Positions 7,874-15,593 of a stretch of DNA of 41,335 nt are shown here, piece after piece. The notes under the pieces were generated by a model, which was given only the letters and a program-made list of their open reading frames with translations, was not told where the DNA came from and made no database searches. The stretch's first letter is position 1; each line of letters begins with the position of its first letter. Origin of the DNA: CAZRUM01 sp964603435 (GTDB lineage Bacteria; Patescibacteriota; Patescibacteriia; Magasanikbacterales; UBA922); contig CAZRUM010000004.1 of NCBI GenBank assembly GCA_964603435.1, forward strand, positions 1 to 41,335, read 5' to 3'. The position numbers and the translations under genes were made by a program.

Positions 7874-8320
7874 ATGGAATACCAAACAAAATCAGAACAA
7901 GAATTAATTGATTTAGGAAAAACACTGGCTAAAGATTTTAAGCCGGGTGATATTGTATTACTCTACGGAGACCTGGGTGCTGGCAAGACAACCATGACAA
8001 AAGGTATGGCAGAACATTTTGGTATTACTGACGTTGTTAGTCCTACTTTTACTCTAATGCAAACATATCCAGAACAAAACTTTGTTCATATAGACACATA
8101 CAGACTAGAAGACAAGGAACAGCTGGTTGAAATAGGAGTAGAAGATTATCTGGGAAATGAAAACTATATTTGTGTGATAGAATGGCCAGAAAAAATTGAA
8201 GGGCTATTAAAAGATAAGCCTGCCCGCCATGCAAGCCTGCAAGGTGTTGCGGGCGGGAAAACAATAAAAATAAAGATTGAACATGACGGAGATGGAAGGA
8301 AAGTAGAAATCAAAAATTAA
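7874..8320 (+). CDS. tsaE: TsaE, tRNA threonylcarbamoyladenosine biosynthesis ATPase
   Basis: A 148-residue P-loop ATPase of the TsaE family, which works with TsaB and TsaD to make t6A37 in ANN-decoding tRNAs. Walker A is GDLGAGKTT (residues 32-40). SPTFTLMQTY, HIDTYRL and CVIEWPEKIE are the family's other conserved blocks. Near the C-terminus, residues RHASLQGVAGGK are encoded by a GC-rich palindrome (8221-8257) inserted in frame; the protein still ends normally. A strong terminator follows. Confidence 0.93.
   Translation: MEYQTKSEQELIDLGKTLAKDFKPGDIVLLYGDLGAGKTTMTKGMAEHFGITDVVSPTFTLMQTYPEQNFVHIDTYRLEDKEQLVEIGVEDYLGNENYICVIEWPEKIEGLLKDKPARHASLQGVAGGKTIKIKIEHDGDGRKVEIKN
8221..8257. repeat. 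Family B palindrome (CCCGCC...GGCGGG) in tsaE
   Basis: CCCGCC at 8223-8228 and GGCGGG at 8252-8257 are inverted copies, with inner GCAA/TTGC. It is far more GC-rich than the surrounding gene and is translated in frame. Related copies are in rarA (10617-10655) and before leuS (21724-21751). Confidence 0.65.
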
Positions 8321-8324
8321 AACT

Positions 8325-8352
8325 AAAAAACCACCGAAAGGTGGTTTTTTAA
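8325..8352 (+). terminator. Intrinsic terminator after tsaE
   Basis: AAAAAACCACC, GAAA loop, GGTGGTTTTTT. The stem is symmetric and can serve the convergent minus-strand gene at 8366 as well. Confidence 0.9.
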
Positions 8353-8365
8353 TAGTAATTATTTA

Positions 8366-9139
8366 TTATGCAGCTTCTTTTTTTTCTGATGCACCAATAT
8401 CAAAATTCTTACCATCAAGTTTATCCAAAATTTTTACAACCTCTTTTTCAGCTTTTAATAAATTATGAACCCCTTCAAGAACAAATTTTCTATCATTTTC
8501 TAATAAACCAAGGTTTCTTAATTTTGATTCAATTCCATATATTACTTCATCTGACATACGCACATGTCCTTCAATTTTTTCTGGATCAATTTCCTGAAAT
8601 CTTAGTGTTCGCGATTTATCCAAAAACAAAACTGTTGGATTGCCTGGGTCTGGGTCATACATACGGTCAGGAGTATTGGCCGTAATGGAGGCATCGCCTG
8701 GCTTTGTATCATCTAGGTATTTATCAACGAGGTCAGTCAATATCTCCATTTTTTGTTCATCAGAAATTGCACCATTCCCATGAGATCTACATCCTTTTAT
8801 CTCCCAAACATGCTCTACATCACCCTCACGTAAAAAACGCTCAGCAAATTTACTATCATTTTGCAATCTATAAAACATTTTTTCAACATCATCATCAGTA
8901 GCAATTGTTTCAGCATTTTCAACATACTCTTTCACGTCTCTAAATTTTTCTTTCTTAGATTCATCATCCGAATTAATCTCATTTTCTGAAGCTGACTCCT
9001 CAAAACCAGATGAAGAAAGATAAGCTCCCTCTTTTTCCTCACTATCATCTGGTTTTTTTATTCCACCAAAATCTACATGTTCCGCCCCAAATCCTGTGCC
9101 TAATTCTTCAGAACCTGATTGTGAATATCCTTCACCCAT
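8366..9139 (-). CDS. Hypothetical acidic hydrophilic protein
   Basis: A 257-residue protein I do not recognise. The first 75 residues are rich in Gly, Ser, Glu and Asp and look disordered. Residues from about 75 onward look helical and folded, with no signal peptide or membrane segment. It begins MGEG, like other small unknowns in this window (23168: MGDE; 31032: MGEG), and its end (DGKNFDI then KKEAA) resembles the end of the unknown at 26332 (DGNNFEI then AKAA). An AAGGAG sequence lies too far upstream of the ATG to be a normal SD. Probably a lineage-specific protein. Confidence 0.7.
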   Translation of the reverse strand: MGEGYSQSGSEELGTGFGAEHVDFGGIKKPDDSEEKEGAYLSSSGFEESASENEINSDDESKKEKFRDVKEYVENAETIATDDDVEKMFYRLQNDSKFAERFLREGDVEHVWEIKGCRSHGNGAISDEQKMEILTDLVDKYLDDTKPGDASITANTPDRMYDPDPGNPTVLFLDKSRTLRFQEIDPEKIEGHVRMSDEVIYGIESKLRNLGLLENDRKFVLEGVHNLLKAEKEVVKILDKLDGKNFDIGASEKKEAA

Positions 9140-9224
9140 ATATTTTTATTTAATAATAAATCTCCTTATAATTAATAGTATCACACAGACACAAAAAAGC
9201 AAGACAGTATCCACATGCCAGAAA

Positions 9225-9256
9225 AACAAAAAACCAACCTAACGGCTGTTTTTTTG
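9225..9256 (-). terminator. Terminator overlapping the end of maf
   Basis: On the minus strand AACAGCC, a short loop containing the TAG stop, then GGTTGGTTTTTTG can form a hairpin with one bulge, followed by a T run. The stem uses the last codons of maf. Confidence 0.6.
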
Positions 9257-9832
9257 TTTTGTAACATCTACACCAAATTCTTTCAACTCTTCAACTAATT
9301 TGCATATTGGTAGACCAACCGTCGCAAAATAATCACCACAAATCTTAGTAATAAATACTGCCCCCAAACCTTGAATAGCATAGGCACCAGCTTTATCCAT
9401 TGGCTCACCAGTAGAGATATATTTATCAATCTGACAATTGGACAAATTCTTCATAGATATCTTTGTTTCCGTGTCCCAGGTAATTTCCTTACCAGACTCT
9501 GTATCCATAACTGTACAAGCAGTAATAACAGAGTGAGTTTTTCCAGACAGCATCTGCAAAAATTCTTTGGCCTGTTTTTTTGTTTTTGGTTTTCCCAAAA
9601 CTTTATTATTATAAACAACGATAGTATCTCCTGATATAATCAAAGAATTTTTATACTTTTCAGAAACTGATTTTGCTTTCCCAAAAGACAAAAACTTTAC
9701 TAGATCTTTTGGTTTCTTTGGCAAAGTCAGATCTTCTTCATAACCATTGTTTACTGCCTTAAATTTTATTCCAATCTTTTTTAATAGTTCCTTTCTTCGC
9801 GGTGAAGTAGAAGCTAAAATAATTTGTTTCAT
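9239..9832 (-). CDS. maf: Maf family nucleoside triphosphate pyrophosphatase
   Basis: A 197-residue protein with the Maf signature ASTSPRRKELL at residues 7-17, then ISGDTIV, LGKP and EPMDKAGAYAIQG, all diagnostic for Maf/YhdE. These cytoplasmic enzymes hydrolyse dTTP, UTP or modified nucleotides to the monophosphate and have been linked to septum control. It follows queH by six bases and is the last gene of the likely rarA-queH-maf unit. Confidence 0.93.
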   Translation of the reverse strand: MKQIILASTSPRRKELLKKIGIKFKAVNNGYEEDLTLPKKPKDLVKFLSFGKAKSVSEKYKNSLIISGDTIVVYNNKVLGKPKTKKQAKEFLQMLSGKTHSVITACTVMDTESGKEITWDTETKISMKNLSNCQIDKYISTGEPMDKAGAYAIQGLGAVFITKICGDYFATVGLPICKLVEELKEFGVDVTKQKNSR

Positions 9833-9838
9833 ATTTTA

Positions 9839-10378
9839 TTATTCTTTTATTGAATACTTACACCCACAATAATCCTGCCTATATATCCCCCGCTCTTCCA
9901 CCATTTTTTTACTTTTTTCTTGTCTACCAGCTTTTTTCCAATCTTCTTCCAGATATTCTATATTATATATTTTTTCTAAACTTTTCCCAATTGGATTTAT
10001 AATCTGAGCTCTTTTATTACGCCCACTTGTAAGACTAGTAGAAAAAATATCAAAGTTATTATCGCGAGCATACTGTGCAGTTCTTTCCAGACGAAGTTTG
10101 AAACATACGGGACACCTAGCCCCCATTTCTGGTTCATGTTCCAGACCACGTACAGCTTCATCCCACCGCTCCACATCATAATCTTCATCAACCATTGGAA
10201 TACTCCACTCCTCACAAACTTTTATAACTTCGGCTTTACGTTTTAAATATTCCTCTTCTGGATAAATATTTGGATTATAAAAAAATACTGTAAGTTCATT
10301 TTTACTTTTCAGCTCATCTATAATTGCAATACTACATGGAGCACAGCAAGTGTGCAAGAGGAATCTCTTTTTTAACAT
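9839..10378 (-). CDS. queH: QueH, epoxyqueuosine reductase
   Basis: A 179-residue protein of the QueH (former DUF208) family, which reduces epoxyqueuosine to queuosine at position 34 of tRNA. The N-terminal HTCCAPC (residues 9-15), the internal ARCPVCFKLRL and the C-terminal YRQDYCGCKYS supply the conserved cysteines that hold an iron-sulfur cluster and metal. I chose the ATG at 10378; a 12-codon longer frame from 10414 would start inside the adjacent CAAGAAAC repeat. No other queuosine genes are in the window. It lies between rarA and maf on the same strand. Confidence 0.92.
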   Translation of the reverse strand: MLKKRFLLHTCCAPCSIAIIDELKSKNELTVFFYNPNIYPEEEYLKRKAEVIKVCEEWSIPMVDEDYDVERWDEAVRGLEHEPEMGARCPVCFKLRLERTAQYARDNNFDIFSTSLTSGRNKRAQIINPIGKSLEKIYNIEYLEEDWKKAGRQEKSKKMVEERGIYRQDYCGCKYSIKE

Positions 10379-10393
10379 ATTTTTTTTAATCAA

Positions 10394-10493
10394 GACACAA
10401 GAAACAAGAAACAAACAAATTACAAATAATAATTACCAATTACTTTTTTGAAATTTGTGATTTAATTATTGTTTGTCTCTTGTATCTTGTTTC
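10394..10493. repeat. Inverted repeat (CAAGAAAC type) between queH and rarA
   Basis: The left arm (10394-10418, GACACAAGAAACAAG onward) and the right arm (10469-10493) are inverted copies of 25 bases with three mismatches. The right arm supplies the last codons of rarA (peptide KKQDTRDKQ), so the repeat has replaced or extended the native end of that gene. Confidence 0.65.
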
Positions 10494-11815
10494 TTTTTAG
10501 CTTTCTGTGCACCCATATATTCATTCCACTTTGTTGGTGCTTTTTTAAAATAATCTTTATTTTTTAATTCTTTTGGTAAATAATCTTGTTCGACAGGTCC
10601 TTCGGCATCTGGATTGCCCGCCCGCAATGACTTGCTGTCAAGCATGTCGGGCGGGTATTGGTAATCCTTTCCATAACCAATTTCCTTCATAAACTTTGTC
10701 GGAGCATTGCGCAGATGTATCGGCACACCAAGCTCAGAAGTCTTGCGTGCATCCATAGCCGCTTCTTCATATGCTCGATAAAGTACATTAGACTTTTTAG
10801 ACTTAGCACAATATACTACAGCTTGTGCTAGATGTACACTACACTCAGGCATGCCAATCTTATGACAAGCGTCATAGGCAGTACTGACTTGCACCAAGGC
10901 TTGGCTATTTGCCATACCAATATCCTCACAAGCAAAACGCAACACTCTACGAGCGATATATAATGGATCTGCTCCACCCTCTAGCATTCTTGCCAACCAA
11001 TAGAGTGATGCATTGGCATCCGAACCTCTCATGGATTTGTGCAATGCGGAAATAAGATTATAAAACTCTTCGCCTTTTTTATCGAACACCAAATGGGTTC
11101 TTTGCAAGGATTCTTTTATATCTGTTTCATCAATAACTATTTTTGCTTCTAGACTTGTTACTTTGGATTTGAAAGCAAGTTCAAGTCCGTTGATAGCTGT
11201 CCTCGCATCTCCACCAGACAATCCAGCAAGTAGTTTCTTAATCTCTGGTTTAATCTTAACCTTGTAACTCCCAAGACCACGTTCTTTATCTTTCAACACT
11301 TGATCAACTATTCCAACCAATTCATCTTCTGACAAAGATTTTAAAATAAAAACACGAGAACGAGACAAGAGTGGTCCAATAATTTCAAAAGATGGATTTT
11401 CTGTAGTCGCCCCTATCAAAACCACATCTCCTTTTTCTACCACAGGCAAAAGTGCATCCTGCTGAGCTTTATTCCAACGATGAATCTCATCTATAAAAAG
11501 AATTGTTTTTTGCTGTTCCAAACCTTGAGATCTTTGCTTAGCCTCAACAATTACCTGACGAAGTTCTTTCTTACCACTCTCCACCGCTGATAAAACTACA
11601 AAATGTGATTTAGTTTGCTCAGCTACGATTTGCGCCAACGTTGTTTTCCCTACTCCCGGGGGCCCCCAAAAAACAAGACTGGATAACTGATCATTTTCAA
11701 TTAACTTACGAAGTAATTTTCCTTTTCCTACAATATCAACTTGCCCAAAAAACTCGTCAAATGTGCGAGGTCTCATTCTGTCTGCCAGTGGCTGACTATT
11801 ATTACCCATATTCAT
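10466..11815 (-). CDS. rarA: RarA (MgsA) replication-associated recombination AAA ATPase
   Basis: A 449-residue AAA+ ATPase of the RarA/MgsA/WRNIP1 family, which acts at stalled replication forks with SSB. Signatures: PLADRMRP at the N-terminus, Walker A GPPGVGKTT (51-59), Walker B LFIDEIHRWNKAQQD (106-120), sensor region IGATTENPSFE, and the family-specific MRGSDANASLYWLARMLEGG. Near the C-terminus, residues MLDSKSLRAG come from a palindromic insertion (10617-10655) placed between YQYPPD and the conserved EQDYLPKEL. The last residues come from a second repeat. A start two codons later is equally possible. Confidence 0.95.
   Translation of the reverse strand: MNMGNNSQPLADRMRPRTFDEFFGQVDIVGKGKLLRKLIENDQLSSLVFWGPPGVGKTTLAQIVAEQTKSHFVVLSAVESGKKELRQVIVEAKQRSQGLEQQKTILFIDEIHRWNKAQQDALLPVVEKGDVVLIGATTENPSFEIIGPLLSRSRVFILKSLSEDELVGIVDQVLKDKERGLGSYKVKIKPEIKKLLAGLSGGDARTAINGLELAFKSKVTSLEAKIVIDETDIKESLQRTHLVFDKKGEEFYNLISALHKSMRGSDANASLYWLARMLEGGADPLYIARRVLRFACEDIGMANSQALVQVSTAYDACHKIGMPECSVHLAQAVVYCAKSKKSNVLYRAYEEAAMDARKTSELGVPIHLRNAPTKFMKEIGYGKDYQYPPDMLDSKSLRAGNPDAEGPVEQDYLPKELKNKDYFKKAPTKWNEYMGAQKAKKKQDTRDKQ
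10617..10655. repeat. Family B palindrome in rarA
   Basis: CCCGCCCG (10617-10624) and CGGGCGGG (10648-10655) are perfect inverted copies. The insertion is translated in frame within an otherwise conserved C-terminal motif of RarA. Confidence 0.7.
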
Positions 11816-11854
11816 ATTTCTTATCCGTAAATCAGGATTATCCGTAATCCGTAA

Positions 11855-12949
11855 CTATTTATCTCCATTCCAAAGTTTATATAATCTTAAAGCTGTTTTC
11901 TCTTTAAATTTTGTTAAACGACCACGTTTTGCCCAACCAGTATCTTTTAGATTTTTTGATAGTTTTATCCAACCAACTAAAATATTTTTTATATTCTTCA
12001 CAGTTTTTTTATTTCTGGTGTGTATATTGGCTTCATAATTATCATAAAAACAAATCTTGTCTATATTACTACTACCCACCATTGCCCAATCATCATCTAC
12101 TATCACACCCTTACCATGCATCATCTTTTCAGTCAGATGGACATTAACACCAATTTTTTCCAAGAAAGAAAAGAAACCATAGGAAACATAATTTGCAATT
12201 CTAACATCAGAACGAAAAGGAATGAGAATATCTATTTTTACTCCCCTTTTTCTAGCTTTCCACAAAGCATGTAAAAACTTTTTATCAGGATTGTAATATG
12301 GAGAAAACAAAATCACACGTTCCCTAGCTTTTGAAATTGCTTCGGTGTATTTTTTACGAATATTAGAACGTCTTCCACTAGGATCGTCATAAACAAAGTT
12401 TGTATTATCTTCCTTTACTCTAAATTTATATTTCAAAAGATGCCTGACTTCTTTCTTATCACCACCACAAATAATATACATTTTGGCAAAAGCTCTAAGC
12501 AAAGAGTAGACTACTCCACCTTCCACACGAACTTGAATATCCAACCACTCTGCCATATGTTTTTGCACATTTACTCCACCAATAAAACCGATTTTTTCAT
12601 CTACAATTAAAATTTTGCGATGAGTTCTAGAAATCAATCTTTTCCACCAACCACGATAAAACTTTTTTCTTTCATGAAAAAATCTAATATCAACTCCGGC
12701 TGTTTTAAGCTGTTTCACACGACTATTTGATAACCAAAAACTCCCAAACGAATCTACAATAATTTTTATATCAACCCCGGCTTTAGCTTTTGTTTCCAAA
12801 ATATCAAAAAAAGGCTTTCCAACCTCATCATCAATAAAAATATACAATTCCCAATAAATTGATTTTTGAGCATTAGAAATAGCCTCCTGCATAGAATTCC
12901 AGGCTTCTTTTGAGGTTGAATAAATTTTATAACTAGACTTATCTTTCAT
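11855..12949 (-). CDS. Phospholipase D superfamily protein, cardiolipin synthase-like
   Basis: A 364-residue protein with two HxKx4D (HKD) motifs, at His110/Lys112/Asp117 (HRKILIVDEKIGFIGG) and His278/Lys280/Asp285 (HGKGVIVDDDWAMVGSSN). Two HKD motifs in one chain make a complete catalytic site. The spacing and the GSSN/GGVN followers match bacterial cardiolipin synthases, which join phosphatidylglycerol molecules at the membrane. It lacks the two N-terminal membrane helices of ClsA, so it is nearer to ClsB-type or other PLD phosphatidyltransferases. It begins just after the pyrH terminator and is followed by rarA 39 bases on. Confidence 0.85.
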   Translation of the reverse strand: MKDKSSYKIYSTSKEAWNSMQEAISNAQKSIYWELYIFIDDEVGKPFFDILETKAKAGVDIKIIVDSFGSFWLSNSRVKQLKTAGVDIRFFHERKKFYRGWWKRLISRTHRKILIVDEKIGFIGGVNVQKHMAEWLDIQVRVEGGVVYSLLRAFAKMYIICGGDKKEVRHLLKYKFRVKEDNTNFVYDDPSGRRSNIRKKYTEAISKARERVILFSPYYNPDKKFLHALWKARKRGVKIDILIPFRSDVRIANYVSYGFFSFLEKIGVNVHLTEKMMHGKGVIVDDDWAMVGSSNIDKICFYDNYEANIHTRNKKTVKNIKNILVGWIKLSKNLKDTGWAKRGRLTKFKEKTALRLYKLWNGDK

Positions 12950-12966
12950 AGGTACCTACTATAACT

Positions 12967-12993
12967 AAAAAACCACTATATTTCAAGTGGTTC
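12967..12993 (-). terminator. Intrinsic terminator after pyrH
   Basis: Read on the minus strand: AACCACT, loop, AGTGGTTTTTT. It separates pyrH from the phospholipase gene. Confidence 0.85.
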
Positions 12994-13014
12994 TATATAA
13001 TTTTTTCTAAAAAA

Positions 13015-13701
13015 CTAGCTAATCACAGTACCTTTAAACTTCTTTCCCGCTAAGACATTTTTTACCTGTTTCAGGTCTGTACCCCTAAGAATTGCTACGC
13101 TCAGACCCAATTTTTGCGCTTCTCGACTCGCAATTGGATCAAATGGAGCATTGGCACCTGGATTCCATTTATTACCCACTATTTTCCTAAAACCAGACCA
13201 ATCGATACTTTCTATTTTTACAGCATTTTTATATTTACTAGGATCCTTGTCATAAGCATATTCTATATTGGAAAGATTGATAACTTCACTAGCATTGTAA
13301 GTTTTGGCAAGCAAGACTGCGTCCTTATCAGTAGAACAACCAGGTTTCCAGCCAGAAGCAATGATAATAGGCTTATTAGTTTTAACTTTTTTAGTTGGAT
13401 CACTTATTACCTCACCATAGACATGATCTTTAAACATGAACTTAACAAATTGAGCATTAAAAACTGTTGTGTGAATTCCCAACCAATCCAAATCAGTATT
13501 ATTGAGTGGGGTCACTTTTTTGATAGCATCTTGATACTGACGACAAACAGACCCACCACCAATCACTAAAATAAATTTATTACCTTTTTTTACCTCATCC
13601 AAAATAAGTTTTTTAAACTTTTTTAAGAAAGGAATATTAAAACCAGTTTTTGGAATAATAATGGAACCACCAACTGAAATTATCTTTGTTTTACTATCCA
13701 T
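13015..13701 (-). CDS. pyrH: UMP kinase, archaeal type
   Basis: A 228-residue amino-acid-kinase-fold protein. The N-terminal VGGSII and the VIGGGSVCRQYQ segment bind phosphate, and NLSNIEYAYDKDP with the later PGANAPFDPIA block fits the archaeal-type UMP kinase rather than the usual bacterial PyrH. It phosphorylates UMP to UDP with ATP in the cytoplasm. It starts 11 bases after the small membrane-protein gene and ends at a terminator, so it closes the unit starting with the metallo-beta-lactamase gene. Confidence 0.88.
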   Translation of the reverse strand: MDSKTKIISVGGSIIIPKTGFNIPFLKKFKKLILDEVKKGNKFILVIGGGSVCRQYQDAIKKVTPLNNTDLDWLGIHTTVFNAQFVKFMFKDHVYGEVISDPTKKVKTNKPIIIASGWKPGCSTDKDAVLLAKTYNASEVINLSNIEYAYDKDPSKYKNAVKIESIDWSGFRKIVGNKWNPGANAPFDPIASREAQKLGLSVAILRGTDLKQVKNVLAGKKFKGTVIS

Positions 13702-13712
13702 ATTTAACAGGA

Positions 13713-14054
13713 TTAATCTTTTTTTAATAAACCACTAACTAAACTACTTACAACTGACAAAATCAAAGCTCCGAAAAATGCCGGCCAAAATCCTGCCACA
13801 GCAAAACCTTGTACAAAGCTAGCTACAAACCAAAACAAAAATGCATTAATAACTAAAGTAAATAAACCTAAAGTCAAAATATTTACTGGTAAAGTTAGGA
13901 TAACTAAAATTGGTTTTAAAACTACGTTAATAAGACCTAAAATCAAAGCCGTAATAATAGCGGCATACCAACCAGACACTGTTATGCCAGGCAGATAATA
14001 AGCAAGCAAAAGTAATGTGCCTGCATTTGCTAGTAATCTAAATAATAATTTCAT
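13713..14054 (-). CDS. Small membrane protein, phage holin 4 superfamily (YvlD-like)
   Basis: A 113-residue protein made almost entirely of four hydrophobic segments. The LINVVLKPILVILTLPVNILTLG region is split by KP and LP as in the YvlD/PF04020 family ('phage holin family 4' by annotation). Family members are common in bacterial chromosomes and have no settled function; there is no sign of a prophage here. It sits between the metallo-beta-lactamase gene (31 bases upstream) and pyrH (11 bases downstream). Confidence 0.85.
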   Translation of the reverse strand: MKLLFRLLANAGTLLLLAYYLPGITVSGWYAAIITALILGLINVVLKPILVILTLPVNILTLGLFTLVINAFLFWFVASFVQGFAVAGFWPAFFGALILSVVSSLVSGLLKKD

Positions 14055-14085
14055 AAAAAATACTTAAAAGTAAATGTATTATAGC

Positions 14086-14991
14086 CTAATTATCATAAAT
14101 TTTCAACTCCCCTGTTTGATTGATTTCTAAGGTTATATCTCCCTGCAAATCTGTCCGCCAGACAGTGCTAGAAGCCCTTTCTAAGCGTTTTAAGACTCGA
14201 CGTGACGGATGACCAAACTTATTGTTTAGACCGCAGGAGACGACTGATTTCTCAGGACTAGCCATATCCACAAACTCCTGAACCGAGGCTCCTCCACTGC
14301 CATGATGACCAATTTTCAAAATATCAGTATCAATCTGCTCTCCGTAGGTATGCAATAAATATTCTTCTAATTCTGCCTCTGCATCTCCTGTTAGCAACAC
14401 TTCCACACCTTCGTAAGCTAGCTCAAATACAATTGAGCCGTTATTACTATCTTTTTGCCAAGTAGTTGTAGCCAAAGCCAATGGCTGGTCAGGATATAGG
14501 AAATGCAAACTAGTACTCGCTATTTCCCAAACATCTTCATGATCAATTTCTACATACTCTGCATTTTCATTTTGCACGGCAGTCCAAAAACTTTGCCACA
14601 TATCGTCATACTCTTTTTTCATGCCATTATAAATAATGGTTTTAACATTAAAACGATTTAGCACTTCTTCACAACCACCATAGTGATCCAAGTCTGGATG
14701 AGTAATAAGTAAATAATCCAAATCTTTATCATAAAATTCCATTACACGACCAAGTGCTTCCAAAATTCTACCATCAATCGCACAATCCACGAGCATCTTC
14801 TGTCCGTCGGGAAATTCTATAAATGTTGCGTCACCCTGCCCAATGTCTAGGAAGGTTATCTTAACCAAATCCTGAACAACCTCAACGTCAGTTGAGGGTT
14901 GCGAAGGATCCCGTCTCACATACACCAGAAGTCCTAAAACAACCAGGAGTAAAATTATTATAAATATTATGGCTTTTTTCATAATTGACAT
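14086..14991 (-). CDS. ComEC/Rec2-like metallo-beta-lactamase-fold hydrolase, membrane-anchored
   Basis: A 301-residue protein with one N-terminal membrane helix (residues 5-25) and then a metallo-beta-lactamase domain: FLDIGQGDATFIE, THPDLDHYGG (His98, Asp100, Asp102, His103 for metals), LLTGDAE and KIGHHGSGGAS. This is the C-terminal domain type of ComEC/Rec2, thought to act on the DNA strand during uptake. The membrane part of ComEC is encoded separately at 16743 without this domain, so the two may form a split ComEC. The start could also be the ATG three codons downstream. Confidence 0.88.
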   Translation of the reverse strand: MSIMKKAIIFIIILLLVVLGLLVYVRRDPSQPSTDVEVVQDLVKITFLDIGQGDATFIEFPDGQKMLVDCAIDGRILEALGRVMEFYDKDLDYLLITHPDLDHYGGCEEVLNRFNVKTIIYNGMKKEYDDMWQSFWTAVQNENAEYVEIDHEDVWEIASTSLHFLYPDQPLALATTTWQKDSNNGSIVFELAYEGVEVLLTGDAEAELEEYLLHTYGEQIDTDILKIGHHGSGGASVQEFVDMASPEKSVVSCGLNNKFGHPSRRVLKRLERASSTVWRTDLQGDITLEINQTGELKIYDN

Positions 14992-15013
14992 TTAATAAAA
15001 AATATTATAAGCT
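14985..15013 (+). promoter_or_regulatory. Promoter for the small-gene operon, overlapping the divergent -10
   Basis: TTGACA at 14985-14990, a 17-base spacer, then TAAGCT at 15008-15013 (or TATAAG after 15 bases). On the minus strand a perfect TATAAT (15004-15009) lies at the right place for the metallo-beta-lactamase gene, so two promoters overlap. Confidence 0.55.
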
Positions 15014-15041
15014 AGACTAAACGAATTTGGGAGGAATAATC

Positions 15042-15359
15042 ATGGCCGACGACGATCGACATGATCAAGATGACCTTGATGACGACGAGCCTACTGGAAT
15101 CCGCGACCACACCCTCTACGGTGTCAGAGTCAACTTCACTGAAAGAGACATGCGGGAACAAATCATGCCACACGTCCGACCCATCACCGATGCGGAAGCT
15201 GCGCTGATCGACAATCCCAGAGCTCAAGTTCGCGATTCATCTATCGACCCTGCCACCCTGCGCTTATACAAAAGAGGTGCTAGAGCACGACGAATGCGTG
15301 AAGCCAGAAGAGCTGTAAAGAAGGGTCCTGTCATACCTCCGAGCACGGCCAACAACTAA
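15042..15359 (+). CDS. Hypothetical protein, first gene of SD-rich three-gene operon
   Basis: A 105-residue hydrophilic protein I do not recognise. The N-terminus is very acidic (DDLDDDEP), while the C-terminal third is Arg/Lys-rich (YKRGARARRMREARRA), giving a polarised charge. No membrane segment or signal peptide. The ATG at 15042 is fixed by a strong SD, GGGAGGAATAATC just before it. Base composition is clearly GC-richer than the neighbours. It heads an operon with the genes at 15382 and 15594. A segment near residues 28-36 (YGVRVNFTE) faintly recalls the GG[IV]R block of the two following proteins. Confidence 0.75.
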   Translation: MADDDRHDQDDLDDDEPTGIRDHTLYGVRVNFTERDMREQIMPHVRPITDAEAALIDNPRAQVRDSSIDPATLRLYKRGARARRMREARRAVKKGPVIPPSTANN

Positions 15360-15381
15360 CCTGCCCCCCGAAGGAGGAAAT

Positions 15382-15582
15382 ATGAATCGCACAACCATGG
15401 ACGGCAAATCGAATCGTATTTTCAATAACGGGGGTATCCGCACTAACGTGGTTCATGGAACTGGACATCCTGTACAGAGCCAGGAAGATCTGAAAAGGAT
15501 CATGGATCGTGCTCGTGCCAGAGCTCGAAAAATATGGTGCGACAGAGAAGGATGCCGACACCTAAGATCCGTCAAACCCTGA
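15382..15582 (+). CDS. Hypothetical small basic protein, paralogue of next gene
   Basis: A 66-residue Arg-rich protein of unknown function. An SD of GAAGGAGGAAAT lies directly before the ATG. It shares with the 15594 product a block of NGG[IV]R followed by a Val-x2-Gly stretch and, about 25 residues later, AR[KE]-x-W, suggesting that the two are tandem paralogues. The MDRARARARKIW helix is strongly basic and could bind nucleic acid. One CDREGC pair is present near the end. Composition is GC-rich compared with flanking genes. Confidence 0.7.
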   Translation: MNRTTMDGKSNRIFNNGGIRTNVVHGTGHPVQSQEDLKRIMDRARARARKIWCDREGCRHLRSVKP

Positions 15583-15593
15583 AGGAGGAAATA

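Noticed and set aside
13713..14054. Prophage holin
   Set aside because: The family name is misleading; the gene lies in a housekeeping operon with pyrH and no phage genes are near.
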